Source of the DNA: AP-15 sp963738185
Lineage (GTDB): Bacteria; Pseudomonadota; Alphaproteobacteria; ATCC43930; CGMCC-115725
Direction of reading: 5' to 3'
Assembly (NCBI GenBank): GCA_963738185.1
Contig: CAVTVA010000003.1
Span: 124,001 to 188,000 of the forward strand
Length of the DNA stretch: 64,000 bases
A program made the position numbers and the translations under genes. Under the pieces are notes generated by a model. It was not told where the DNA came from. It saw only the letters and a list, made by a program, of their open reading frames with translations, and ran no database searches. Of the stretch, positions 9,017-18,900 are shown in pieces (position 1 is the first letter of the stretch; each line of letters begins with the position of its first letter).

Positions 9017-9084
9017 GCCGCCGCGTCGCGCATAGAGGGCGACGGCCGCGCGCTAGCCAACCATCAACCAGAAAGGTCACCGTT

Positions 9085-9807
9085 ATGCTCGATCTGCATT
9101 TCTGGCCGACGCCAAACGGCAAGAAGGTCACGATCCTGCTCGAGGAGCTGGGGCTCAAATACAATCTGGTGCCGTGCAACATTGGCCGCGGCGACCAGTT
9201 CAAGCCCGACTTTCTGAAAATCAACCCGAACCACCGCATGCCGGTCCTGGTCGATCGCGAGCCCAAGGGCGGCGGCGCGCCGATCAGCATTTTCGAGTCG
9301 GGCGCCATCATGATGTATCTGGCGGAGAAGGAAGGCCGCTTTTTCCCGCAGGAGCTGCGCGGCAAATACGAGGTCACCCAGTGGGTGATCTGGCAGATGG
9401 CCAATCAGGGGCCAAAGCTCGGCGAATGCGGCCATTTCCGCCGCGCCGGCCCCGACGCCGGCGACCTGAGCTATGCGATCCGCCGCTTCACCGACGAGGC
9501 GAACCGCCTCTACGGCGTCATGAACAACCGGCTCTACGACCGCAGGTATCTGGCCGGCGACGAGTACACGATCGCCGACATGATCTGCTATCCATGGGCG
9601 GTCGGCTGGGAAGCGCAGGGCCAGGACCTCGGCGAGTTCAAGCATTTCAAGCGGTGGTTCGACGAAGTCGGCAACCGCCCGGCGGTCAAGCGCGGGATGG
9701 AGACCGGCAACAACCTGCGCGTCGACCCGGCCACCTTGACCGCCGCCGAGCGCGAGCAGATGCGCAAGATCATGTACAACCAGCGCGCCATCCCAGCGCC
9801 GGCGTAG
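9085..9807 (+). CDS. Glutathione S-transferase, YfcG/YghU (nu) type
   Basis: A 240-residue cytosolic GST. The N-terminal thioredoxin-like domain has WPTPNGKKVTILLEELGLKY (TPNGKK is the nu-type signature), MPVLVD with the cis-proline near residue 53, and FESGAIMMYLAEK (the glutathione-binding ES pair near 72-73). The helical C-terminal domain has YLAGDEYTIADMICYPW. Nu-type GSTs act mainly as glutathione-disulfide reductases or peroxidases. ATG 9085 follows an AGAAAGG stretch. No pathway partner is adjacent. The family is confident, the substrate unknown. Confidence 0.85.
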   Translation: MLDLHFWPTPNGKKVTILLEELGLKYNLVPCNIGRGDQFKPDFLKINPNHRMPVLVDREPKGGGAPISIFESGAIMMYLAEKEGRFFPQELRGKYEVTQWVIWQMANQGPKLGECGHFRRAGPDAGDLSYAIRRFTDEANRLYGVMNNRLYDRRYLAGDEYTIADMICYPWAVGWEAQGQDLGEFKHFKRWFDEVGNRPAVKRGMETGNNLRVDPATLTAAEREQMRKIMYNQRAIPAPA

Positions 9808-9953
9808 ACCGAAGCCTGTTTTCGGCTGTTGCCGCCGGTAGCTAAAGACCTGATTGCCGCGTCGCCTCGCAGGTCGCTCTGCGTCCGCGGACCAGCCCGG
9901 ACTATTCACGGGGCTCGAAGGAGAGATTCCAAAAACAAATAAACGGTATAGAT

Positions 9954-10787
9954 ATGATAAAGTTTCTACAAAGACTTGTCGCAGAGCCGCCATTCCGTCT
10001 GGTCGCCCGGTCGTTTGTCAGGAATTTCTCCAAGAGTGTCGCTACACGCGCGCGGTGGGGCGCCGATCTGTACTCTGCCTATCAATTAGGCATGTTGGAG
10101 GCAGCGCGCATGGCCCAACGTGACGGGCTTCGGGGAATTACCGCGATAGAATTCGGGGTCGCCGGCGGCAAGGGACTGCTTGAGATGCAGAACTACGCCG
10201 GCGCGATAGAGCCATCTACGGGAGTGGCCGTCAACGTTGTCGGATTTGACATTGGCTCCGGTCTTCCTTCCTTTATCGGTGATTATCGCGATCACCCCGA
10301 CCAATGGAAGCCCGGCGACTACGCGTTGAGCCAGGCGGACCTTACTGGCAAGCTCGTCGCCACGCGCAGTCGCCTCATTATCGGAAACGTAAAGAAAACC
10401 GTACCCAAGTTCTTGAAGAATGAAGATATTTTCCCGGTAGGCTTCATATCATTCGACCTGGATCTCTATTCGTCCACGCGAGATGCTCTTGAAATTCTTC
10501 GTAGTCCTAAGCGGAAAATGCTTCGACAGACGCCGCTCTATTTCGACGATCTGGATTTGGTGTCGACGCATCGCTGGGCGGGCGAGCTGCTGGCGATCGA
10601 AGAATTCAATCGGACTTGCGACGTCGTCAAAATCGATAAATGGTACACTATCAAGGGCGGCAAGCCGTTTCCGGAGGCATATTATTGGGAAAAGATGTTC
10701 GTCGCGCACGATCTGGAAGCGATTTCTCGATATCGACCGGGCACGCGGCTGGACGGGAGACAAGACAGTAATCTGGCCGTTACGTGA
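9954..10787 (+). CDS. SAM-dependent methyltransferase-like protein, horizontally acquired in appearance
   Basis: A 277-residue protein with a class I methyltransferase core: AIEFGVAGGKGLLEMQNY (glycine-rich SAM loop) near residue 65, VVGFDIGSGLP near 95, and FISFDLDLYSSTRDALEIL near 165. The last resembles TylF/macrocin O-methyltransferase relatives, and DDLD near 198 could be metal-binding. Base composition and codon use are clearly less GC-rich than in the neighbours, suggesting transfer. The 146 bases upstream hold a GAAGGAGAG element but it is too far from the ATG to be its ribosome site. The substrate is unknown (sugar, phenol or polyketide). Confidence 0.65.
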   Translation: MIKFLQRLVAEPPFRLVARSFVRNFSKSVATRARWGADLYSAYQLGMLEAARMAQRDGLRGITAIEFGVAGGKGLLEMQNYAGAIEPSTGVAVNVVGFDIGSGLPSFIGDYRDHPDQWKPGDYALSQADLTGKLVATRSRLIIGNVKKTVPKFLKNEDIFPVGFISFDLDLYSSTRDALEILRSPKRKMLRQTPLYFDDLDLVSTHRWAGELLAIEEFNRTCDVVKIDKWYTIKGGKPFPEAYYWEKMFVAHDLEAISRYRPGTRLDGRQDSNLAVT

Positions 10788-10806
10788 TCCGGCTTGACGC
10801 GTCGAA

Positions 10807-12029
10807 TCAGGTGACCGAGGGCCAGGTTACTGGGCCAGCGCTCGTGGAAGGGTCGGTCAGCCGCGCCAGCTTGCGCTCGGCGAGGCGGGCGTAGAGGCTG
10901 GCGCCGAACGGCAGGGCGGCGTCGTTGAAATCGTAGCCGGGGTTGTGGACTTCGCAGCCGCCCACCGCTCCCTCGCCATTGCCGATCTGGATGTAGGCGC
11001 CGGGCCGATGTTCGAGCATGTAGGAGAAATCCTCCGAGGCCATCACCAGATTGCCGTCGCGGTTGACGTTGCCCTCGCCGACCAGCTCGGCCGCGGCATC
11101 GGCGATAAAGCGGGTTTCGGCCTCATTGTTGACCAAGGGCGGAAAGATCACGCGGAAATCGAGCTCGGCCGTCGCGCCAAAGCCGCCGGCGACGCCCGCG
11201 GCGATGCGGCGCATGTTCTGCTCGATCGAGCGCCATCGTGTCGCGGCTGAAGCAGCGCGCGGTGCCGCGGATCACGGCATGCTCGGGGATCACGTTGTAG
11301 GCTTCGCCGGCATGGATCTGGGTCACGCTCAGGACCGCGGTGTCGAGCGGGCGGACATTGCGCGAGATGATCGTCTGCAACGCGATCGCGATGTGGCTGG
11401 CGGCGACGACCGGGTCGATCCCGGATTCGGGACGCGCGCCATGCGCCCCCCGGCCGGTGACCGCGATGTCGAAATAGGCGCCGCCCGCCATCATCGGCCC
11501 GGTGCGGATCTCGAAATTTGCCGACCGCCAGCCCCGGCCGGTTGTGCATGCCAAAGATCGCGTCGCACGGGAAACGGTCGAACAGGCCGTCCGCAACCAT
11601 TGCCGCACCACCGCCGAGCCCCTCTTCGGCCGGCTGGAAGATCAGATGCACGGTGCCGTCGAAATCGCGCGTCGCGGCGAGATAGCGGGCGGCGCCGAGC
11701 AGCATCGTCGTGTGCCCGTCATGACCGCAGGCATGCATCCGGCCTTGATGCTGCGACCGGTAGGGGAGGTTGGTCGCCTCCTCGATCGGCAGGCAATCCA
11801 TGTCGGCGCGCAGCCCAATCGAACGCGGCGAGTTGCCGGCGCGCAGCCGGCCGACGACCCCGGTCTTGCCGATGCCGCGGAACACCTTGCAACCGAATTC
11901 GGCGAGCTTTTGCGCGACGAAATCGGCGGTGCGCTGCTCCTCAAAGCCGAGCTCGGGATGGGCGTGGATATCGTGCCGCCATGCCATCAGCTCGTCGTGA
12001 AATTCCACGATCCGGCCGATCACCGCCAT
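10807..12029 (-). pseudogene. M20 amidohydrolase (hippurate/IAA-amino acid hydrolase type), two frameshifts
   Basis: Family features run in order across three frames. MAVIGRIVEFHDELMAWRHD from ATG 12029 (GGAGGG upstream) leads to metal-binding HACGHDGHTTMLLGAARYL, the catalytic FQPAEEGLGGG and GMHNRPGLAVG. Near 11515 an extra base in an AAATTT run shifts the frame. The next stretch, ARPESGIDPVVAASHIAIAL to IRGTARCF, ends near 11230, where an extra base in CTCGATCGAG shifts it again. The last part holds MASEDFSYMLEHRPGAYIQIGNG and a normal terminus. The intact enzyme would be about 400 residues and would hydrolyse N-acyl amino acids. Whether the frameshifts are biological or sequencing errors cannot be settled here. 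Confidence 0.8.
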
Positions 12030-12138
12030 GCCTCGCCCTCCTGCCATTTGCGCCAAGTGTCGCCGAGAGCGGGCTTTCGTGCAATCCGGCCGCACGCCTA
12101 TAGTGGCCGGCAATGCCTTTCGAGAGGAGTGACGAGCG

Positions 12139-13371
12139 ATGGCAGCGATTGAAGGCGTGGAGCTCGATTGTCTCCAGGGCGTGCGGGTGGTGGACTTTAC
12201 CCAGTTTGAGGCGGGGCCGTCCTGCACCGAGTCGCTGGCTTGGCTCGGCGCCGAGGTGGTCAAGATCGAGAACCCGAAGACCGGCGATCCGGGACGGCGG
12301 CTGCGCCCCGGCCACCCCGATGACGACCCGTGGTATTTCCACCAGTTCAACGCCAACAAGAAATCGCTGACGTTGAACCTCAAATCGCCGCGCGGGCTCG
12401 AAATCGTCAAGGAGATGCTGAAAAAGGCCGACATCACGGTCGAGAATATGGCGCCCGGCACGATCGAGCGGCTGGGCCTCGGCTACGACGTGATCAAAGA
12501 GCTGAACCCGGGCATCATCTATTGCCAGGTCAAGGGGTTTGGCGCCGGCAGCCCGTACGAGAAGAACCTCGCCTTTGACATGATCGCGCAGGCCGCGGGC
12601 GGCCCGATCAGCGTCACCGGCGAGGCCGACCGGCCGCCGGTCAAGCCGGGCCCGTCGTTTGGCGACACCGGCACCGGCATGCTGATGGCGATCAGCATCC
12701 TTGCCGCCCTGCGCCAGCGCGACCGCACCGGCAAAGGCCGGCGGCTGCAGGTGGCGATGCAGGACGCGATGGTGCATTACATGCGGGTGCCGTTCTCGCG
12801 CACGCAGCTCTCCGGCAAGGCGCAGCTGCGCGGCGGCAGCAGCCGGTCGAGCGCGCTCTTGGCGCCCTCGGCGCTCTACCCGTGCAAGCCCGGCGGGCCA
12901 AACGACTACGTCTATGTCTTCACCAGCCGCGCCAACCCCGAGCACTGGACGCGCCTCCTCAAGGTGATCGGCCGCGAGGATCTGATCGGCGACAAGCGCT
13001 ATGAGACCGGGCCGGCGCGCGGCCAGCGGGTGGACGAGGTTGACGAGCTGATCGCCACCTGGACCCGGCAGCACACCAAGGAAGAGGCGATGAAGATCAT
13101 CGGCGAGGCCGGGGTGCCGGCGGGCGCGGTGTTCGACACGCTCGAGCTCTTGAACGACCCCTCGCTCGCCGAGCGCGGCATTATGCAGGAGGTCGAGCAC
13201 CCGACCACCGGCCACTACAAGATGCCGGCCTGGCCGGTGCGCTTTGACGGCGCGCCGCCCAAGGTCAAGCCGTCGCCGCTGTTGGGCCAGCACAATGCCG
13301 AGGTGCTGCAGCAATGGCTCGGCATCGGCACCGCCGAGGTCGAGGCGCTGCGCACCGAGGGCATCGTCTGA
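12139..13371 (+). CDS. Class III (CaiB/BaiF) CoA-transferase, paralogue 1
   Basis: A 410-residue family III CoA-transferase, which moves CoA between carboxylic acids. It has GVRVVDFTQFEAGPSCTESL at the N terminus, NANKKSLTLNLKSPRGLEI near residue 72, VENMAPGTIERLGLGYD near 101, and GDTGTGM with the probable catalytic Asp at 176. ATG 12139 follows GAGAGGAG. It is closely similar throughout to the paralogue at 14.3 kb, with a GST between, and is divergent from the broken M20 gene. Family members include formyl-CoA transferase, succinyl-CoA:acid transferases and alpha-methylacyl-CoA racemase. The acid substrate cannot be read from sequence. Confidence 0.88.
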   Translation: MAAIEGVELDCLQGVRVVDFTQFEAGPSCTESLAWLGAEVVKIENPKTGDPGRRLRPGHPDDDPWYFHQFNANKKSLTLNLKSPRGLEIVKEMLKKADITVENMAPGTIERLGLGYDVIKELNPGIIYCQVKGFGAGSPYEKNLAFDMIAQAAGGPISVTGEADRPPVKPGPSFGDTGTGMLMAISILAALRQRDRTGKGRRLQVAMQDAMVHYMRVPFSRTQLSGKAQLRGGSSRSSALLAPSALYPCKPGGPNDYVYVFTSRANPEHWTRLLKVIGREDLIGDKRYETGPARGQRVDEVDELIATWTRQHTKEEAMKIIGEAGVPAGAVFDTLELLNDPSLAERGIMQEVEHPTTGHYKMPAWPVRFDGAPPKVKPSPLLGQHNAEVLQQWLGIGTAEVEALRTEGIV

Positions 13372-13384
13372 CCCGCTGGCGTGG

Positions 13385-13492
13385 AATCCTTCGAGACGCC
13401 CGCTGGCGCGGGCTCCTCAGGATGAGGATGTCGTTTTCTCAAAGACGTGCCTCACCCCGAGGAGGCCCGGAGGGCCGTCTCGAAGGGTCTGA
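13385..13492. repeat. Palindromic intergenic repeat (two inverted arms)
   Basis: The left arm (CCTTCGAGACGCCC...CTCCTCAGGATGAGG) and right arm (CCTCACCCCGAGGAGGCC...GTCTCGAAGGG) are inverted near-copies of about 40 bases. Such elements are common in Bradyrhizobium-like genomes. In RNA it would form a long hairpin between the CoA-transferase and GST genes and could act as a processing or termination site. Confidence 0.75.
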
Positions 13493-13510
13493 AACCCAAG
13501 GAGACCCGCG

Positions 13511-14131
13511 ATGAAGCTCTATTATGCACCCGGCGCCTGCTCGATCGGCATTCATGTGCTGCTCGAGGAGATCGGCAAGCCGTACCAGACCGAGCTGGTC
13601 AATTTCCGCGACGGCGCGCAGTACAAGCCGCCCTTTACCGGGGTCAACCCGAAATCGAAAGTGCCGACCCTCGAGCGCGACGACGGCTCGATCCTGACCG
13701 AATTCCCGGCCATCGCCTTTTGGCTTGGCATGCAAAACCCGCAAGCGAACCTGATCCCCAAGGACGGCGAAACGATGATCCGGGCGGCCGAGGCGATGGA
13801 ATACGTGGTCGGCACGATCCATAGCCAAGGGTTTACGCGGCTGTTCCGCACCGAGCGCTTCGCGCCCTCGGCCGCCGACCACGACAAGGTCAAAGCGCAG
13901 GGCCGTGAGAACATCGACAAGGGCTTCGCGGTCATCGACAAGGCGCTCGAAGGCAAGAACTATCTGGGCGGCGACGAATTGTCGATCGCCGACGCGGCGC
14001 TGTTCTATGTCGAGTATTGGGGCGCCAAGCGGGTCGGCCTGCAATTGCCGAAAAACTGCGCCGCGCATTTCGAGCGCATGATGGCGCGCCCGGCGGTGCA
14101 GCGCGCCCTGCAGGCCGAGGGGATGAACTGA
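13511..14131 (+). CDS. Glutathione S-transferase, bacterial beta type
   Basis: A 206-residue GST starting MKLYYAPGACSIGIHVLLEE. This is the beta-class signature, with the active-site cysteine at residue 10. Further motifs are the cis-proline in SKVPTLE near residue 53, LTEFPAIAFWL (glutathione-binding region) near 64, and NYLGGDELSIADAALFYVE near 150. It sits between two related CoA-transferases on the same strand, so it may act on glutathione conjugates of the same substrates, as in isoprene-type pathways. That link is inference. An AAGGAGA ribosome site precedes ATG 13511. Confidence 0.88.
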   Translation: MKLYYAPGACSIGIHVLLEEIGKPYQTELVNFRDGAQYKPPFTGVNPKSKVPTLERDDGSILTEFPAIAFWLGMQNPQANLIPKDGETMIRAAEAMEYVVGTIHSQGFTRLFRTERFAPSAADHDKVKAQGRENIDKGFAVIDKALEGKNYLGGDELSIADAALFYVEYWGAKRVGLQLPKNCAAHFERMMARPAVQRALQAEGMN

Positions 14132-14188
14132 GCCAACCTCAGCACAGCCCGAAAAAAAACCGAGTTCGCAAGGAGCGACCCACTGATC

Positions 14189-14271
14189 CATCATTCCCGC
14201 GAAAGCGGGAACCCAGGGGCCCAAGGCTGCGGCGGTTGCTCTAGGCCCCCGCTTTCGCGGGGGCGACGCGA
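14189..14271. repeat. Palindromic repeat of the CATTCCCGCGAAAGCGGGAA type
   Basis: Two hairpin units, CCCGCGAAAGCGGGAA (about 14194-14210) and CCCCCGCTTTCGCGGGGG (about 14247-14264), are inverted relative to each other and separated by about 35 bases. It lies between the GST and the second CoA-transferase and may help end the GST transcript. Confidence 0.75.
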
Positions 14272-14339
14272 TAGAGCCTCTTATTTCTGGTGCTAGTCTT
14301 ACCGCCGCGGCCGCGATGCTCCGCACAAGGAGTGAGAGT

Positions 14340-15545
14340 ATGGAACAAACGACCCCTGTACCGCCGAATTGTCTCTCCGGCATCAAGGTTCTCGACCTGA
14401 CCCAGTTCGAGGCCGGGACCACCTGCACCGAGGCGCTCGCCTGGATGGGGGCGGACGTCGTCAAGGTGGAAAACCCCGACGGCGGCGAGGCCGGCCGCCG
14501 CGGCGTCGCCGATCCCTATTACTTCATGATCTACAATGCCAACAAGCGCTCGGTCACGGTCAACCTCAAATCCGAGCGCGGCCTGGCATTGGTCAAGGAC
14601 CTGGCGAAGAAGGCCGATGTCTTCACCGAGAATTTCGGTCCGGGCACCATCGAGAAGCTTGGTCTCGGCTATGACGTGGTCAGCGCCTTGAACCCGCGCA
14701 TCATCTATGCCCAGGTCAAGGGCTTTGGCGCCGGCAGCCCCTATGAGAACGGGCTGTGCTTCGACCCGATCGCGCAGGCCGTCGGCGGGGCGATGAGCAT
14801 CACCGGCGAGCGGGACCGACCGCCGCAAAAACCGGGCCCGACGATCGGCGACACCGGCACCGGCATGTTGCTGGCGTTCAGCATCGTGGCCGCGCTCTAT
14901 CAGCGCAACACCACCGGCAAGGGCCGGCAATTGCAGGCGGCGATGCAGGACTCGGTCATGCATTACAGCCGCGGCATGTTCATTCGCCAGGCGCAGACTA
15001 AGAAAGCCGCACAGCGCCAGCCTGGGAGCGGCAACAATATCCCCTCAGGCATTTTCCCCTGCAAACCGGGCGGCCCCAACGATTACGTCTACATGCTGAC
15101 GAGTCGCGCCAACCCGCAGCATTGGCCGCGGCTCTTAAAGCTGATCGGGCGCGAGGACCTGATCGGCGATCCGCGCTACGACACACCCGCGGCGCGGCTC
15201 GAACGCGAGGCCGAGGTCAACGAGATGGTCTCCGAGTGGACGCGTCAACGTTCTAAAGAAGAAGCGACCGCGCTGATCAGCGGGGCGGGGGTGCCGGCGG
15301 GTGCGGTGTTCGATTCGATGGAGTTGACCAACGAACAGAGCTTCTGGGACCGCGGCATCCTGCAGACAATGCATCACGGCGACTGGCAGATGCCGATGAC
15401 CACTTGGCCGGTGCGCTTCGACGGCGCTCCGGCCCCGCTAAAGCCGGCGCCGTTGCTCGGCGAGCACACGACCGAGGCGCTTGGCGAGTGGCTCGGCCTC
15501 AGCCCCGGCGAGGTCCAGGAATTGCACAAGGATGGAGTGGTCTGA
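14340..15545 (+). CDS. Class III (CaiB/BaiF) CoA-transferase, paralogue 2
   Basis: A 401-residue family III CoA-transferase, clearly a duplicate of the 12.1-kb gene. Shared blocks include LDLTQFEAGTTCTEALAW, GTIEKLGLGYDVV, VKGFGAGSPYE, GDTGTGM (catalytic Asp about 171), the FPCKPGGPNDYVY region and the GVPAGAVFDSMEL region. It lacks an about 8-residue insert that paralogue 1 has near residue 55. ATG 14340 follows AAGGAG at ideal distance; the frame opens 24 bases earlier without support. Retention of two near-copies around a GST suggests two related acids or a heteromeric enzyme. The substrate is unknown. Confidence 0.88.
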   Translation: MEQTTPVPPNCLSGIKVLDLTQFEAGTTCTEALAWMGADVVKVENPDGGEAGRRGVADPYYFMIYNANKRSVTVNLKSERGLALVKDLAKKADVFTENFGPGTIEKLGLGYDVVSALNPRIIYAQVKGFGAGSPYENGLCFDPIAQAVGGAMSITGERDRPPQKPGPTIGDTGTGMLLAFSIVAALYQRNTTGKGRQLQAAMQDSVMHYSRGMFIRQAQTKKAAQRQPGSGNNIPSGIFPCKPGGPNDYVYMLTSRANPQHWPRLLKLIGREDLIGDPRYDTPAARLEREAEVNEMVSEWTRQRSKEEATALISGAGVPAGAVFDSMELTNEQSFWDRGILQTMHHGDWQMPMTTWPVRFDGAPAPLKPAPLLGEHTTEALGEWLGLSPGEVQELHKDGVV

Positions 15546-15911
15546 GGAGCTGATGTCCCGCAAACAGCCGAGCATCAGCGCGAGGCCGCTTGCTGGTCGA
15601 AAAATTCGTCGGACCGCTCGCGTTCATTCCGTTCGTCATCTCGGCGGAGGCCAGGCGGAGGCCGGGACCCATCCAGCCATGGGCACCGGCCTGCGCCGGT
15701 GCGACAAGCAACGAACGCGAGCCTACAAAATCGGGCGCGTCGTCAATTAGCAACATTAACCGACAAATATAGTCGCTTTGGCCGAGCTTGGCCCGGCCAT
15801 CCACGAGTTGCGGGACACCAAGACGTGGATGCCCGGATCAAGTCCGGGCAAGACGAACATATCGTGGGACGCGAGGACTGGGTCAATGAGGACACGCCCT
15901 ACTTCATCGCA
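15546..15911. repeat. Intergenic region with repeat fragments, no gene
   Basis: Fragments of dispersed repeats include GGCACCGGCCTGCGCCGGTGCG (hairpin about 15683-15705) and GATGCCCGGATCAAGTCCGGGCA (hairpin about 15828-15851). Reading frames here have no protein-like sequence. The hairpins lie between the ends of convergent genes (CoA-transferase and putA) and may serve as bidirectional transcript ends. Confidence 0.55.
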
Positions 15912-18900
15912 CTAGCCTTCCTGTAATGACAGCAGGGTGGCGTTGCCGCCGGCGGCGGTCGTGTCGGTGGCGATCGTGCGCTCGGTGGCGAAGCGGTGGA
16001 GGTAGCGCGGGCCGCCCGCCTTGGGGCCGGTGCCGGAGAGCCGCTCGCCGCCAAACGGTTGCACCCCGACAACGGCGCCGATCATGTTGCGGTTGACATA
16101 GCCATTGCCGATCGGCAGCCGAGCGAGAATATGCCGGACGTTCTCGTCGATCCGGCTGTGAACGCCGAGGGTCAGCCCATAGCCGGTGGCCTCGATCTCG
16201 TCCAGAACCTGGTCGAGGCGGTCGGCCGGCCAGCGCACGACATGGAGGATCGGGCCGAACACCTCGTGGTCGAGACGCCGGGCGCTGTCGATCTCGAAAG
16301 CGCGCGGCGCAAAAAAGGTGCCGTGCTCGAGCCCAGCCGGCAGCGCGCATTGATAGATCAGCCGGCCCTCGCGGGCCATCCGGGCGGCGTGCTGCTCCAA
16401 CGTTTTGTCGGCGGCCTCGTCGATGACCGGGCCGATATCGGCCGCGAGCGACGCCGGGTCGCCGATCGCGAGCTCGGCCATCGCCCCCGTCAGCATCACC
16501 AAAAGCCGGCCGGCGACATCAGCCTGTACATAGAGGAGGCGCAGCGACGAGCAGCGCTGCCCGGCGCTTTCGAACGCCGAGATCAGCACGTCGGCGACCA
16601 CCTGCTCGGCTAACGCCGAGGAATCGACGATCATCGCGTTCTGGCCGCCGGTCTCGGCGATCAACGGGACGATCGGGCCGGGACGCCGCGCCAGCGCCAG
16701 GTTGATCTGGTGCGCGGTCACGGTCGAGCCGGTGAAAGCGACTCCGCCGACCCGCGGGTCGGCGACCAACGGCGCACCGACCGCCTCGCCGGTTCCCGGC
16801 AGCAGGTGCAGCGCGTCGGCAGGGATGCCGGCCTCGTGCAATAGCCTGACCGCGGCCGCGGCGACGAGCGGCGTCTGCTCGGCGGGCTTGGCGACGACCG
16901 CGTTGCCGGCGGCGAGCGCCGCCGCGACCTGGCCGGTGAAAATCGCCAACGGGAAATTCCACGGCGAGATGCAGGCGAAGACGCCGCGGCCGTGCAATGC
17001 CAACTGGTTGCGCTCGCCGGTCGGCCCGGGCAGCCGCTCGGGCGCCGCGAAATCGGCGCGGGCGCGTGACGCGTAATAGCGCAGGTAATCGACCGCCTCG
17101 CGCACTTCCGACAGCGCCGCCGGTATCGTGCGCCCGCCCTCGCGGATGATCCGGGCGATCAGTGCCGCACGGTGCTGCTCGTAGAGATCGGCCGCGCGTT
17201 CGAGGATCGCGGCCCGTTCGCCGGCCGGGGTGCGGTCCCAGGCGGCGGCGCTGACAGCGGCGCGGGCGAGCGCCTGATCTACCTGCGCCGCCCCGGTCGT
17301 GACGACGGCGCCGACCCGCCGCCGTCGGTCGCTCGGATCAAACACCGCCTCGCCGTCGCCCGGTTGCTCGACCCCGCCAATGATCGGCGCCGCACGCCAA
17401 GGCCTGCCGAATGCGGCGTCGAGCTCGTCGCGCAGCATCATCAGGGCCGCCGGATCGTTCAAATCGATCCCGCGCGAATTCTTCCGCACCGGTGCGTAGA
17501 GATCGGCCGGCAGCGGGATGCGCGGATGTGGCTTGACCTTCAGCCGGGCAAGGTTTGCCACCGGATCGGCAATGATCTCGTCGATCGGCTGGTGGTCGTC
17601 GACGATGCGGTTGACGAACGAGGTGTTGGCGCCGTTTTCGAGCAGCCGCCGCACCAGGTAGGCCAGCAAATCCTCGTGGCTGCCGACCGGGGCATAGACG
17701 CGGCACGGCCGGTCCAGCTTGTCGGCGGCGACGATCTCGCCATAAAGCGCTTCGCCCATGCCGTGCAGCCGCTGAAACTCCCAATCCCGCCGCTCGCCTG
17801 CGAGTTCGAGGATCGCCGCCACCGTATGCGCGTTGTGCGTCGCGAATTGCGGGTAGAACGCGGTTGCGTCATCGAACAAACGCCGCGCGCAGGCGAGATA
17901 GGAGACGTCGGTCGCGACCTTGCGGGTATAGACCGGGTAGCCGTCGAGCCCGCGCTCCTGGCTGCGCTTGATCTCGCTGTCCCAATAGGCGCCTTTGACG
18001 AGGCGCACCATCAGCCGCCGCCCTCCGCGCCGGGCGAGATCGGCGAGCCAATCGATCAGCGGCAACGCCCGCTTCTGATAGGCCTGCACGGCGAGGCCGA
18101 GGCCGTCCCACCCTGCGAGCTCGGGGGCGAGCGCCAGGGGCTCGAACAGATCAAGCGAGAGATCGAGGCGGTCGGCCTCCTCGGCGTCGACGGTCAAGCC
18201 GATGCCGGCCTCGCGCGCCTGCCGCGCCAGCGCCAAGAGGCGCGGGGTGAGCTCCCGCAGCACCCGATCGCGCTGCGCCATCTCGTAGCGCGGGTGCAGC
18301 GCTGACAGCTTGACCGAGATGCCCGGCGCCTCGATCACCGGCCTGCCGTTGGCCGAGCGGCCGATCGCCGCGATCGCCTTCGCGTAGGCATCGAAATACC
18401 GGGTCGCGTCGGCCGCGGTCACCGCCGCCTCGCCGAGCATGTCGTAGGAGTGCCGCCAGCCCTGCCGCTCGGCGGGGCGAGCGCGATCGAGTGCCTCGGC
18501 GATGGTCCGCCCCATGACGAATTGGCGGGCGAGGATGCGCATCGCCGCGGTCACCGCCTGGCGCACCACCGGCTCGCTCGAACGCGCAACAAAGCGGCGC
18601 CAGGCGGCGCGCAGATCGCGCACCTCGCGCTCGGAATGCAGTAATTTGCCGGTCAGCATCAACGCCCAGGTCGAGGCGTTGACAAAGGCCGAGTCGGAAT
18701 GCCCGAGATGGTGCGCCCAATCGGCCTCGCCGAGCTTGTCGCGGATCAGCCGGTCGACGGTTTCGGCATCGGGAATGCGCAGCAGCGCCTCGGCGAGGCA
18801 CAAGAGCGCCACCCCCTCCTGCGAGGACAGCGCATATTCGTGCAAAAACGCATCGAGGCCGCCTTTGCCGAGCCGCCCGCGGCGCACTGCGGCGACGAGG

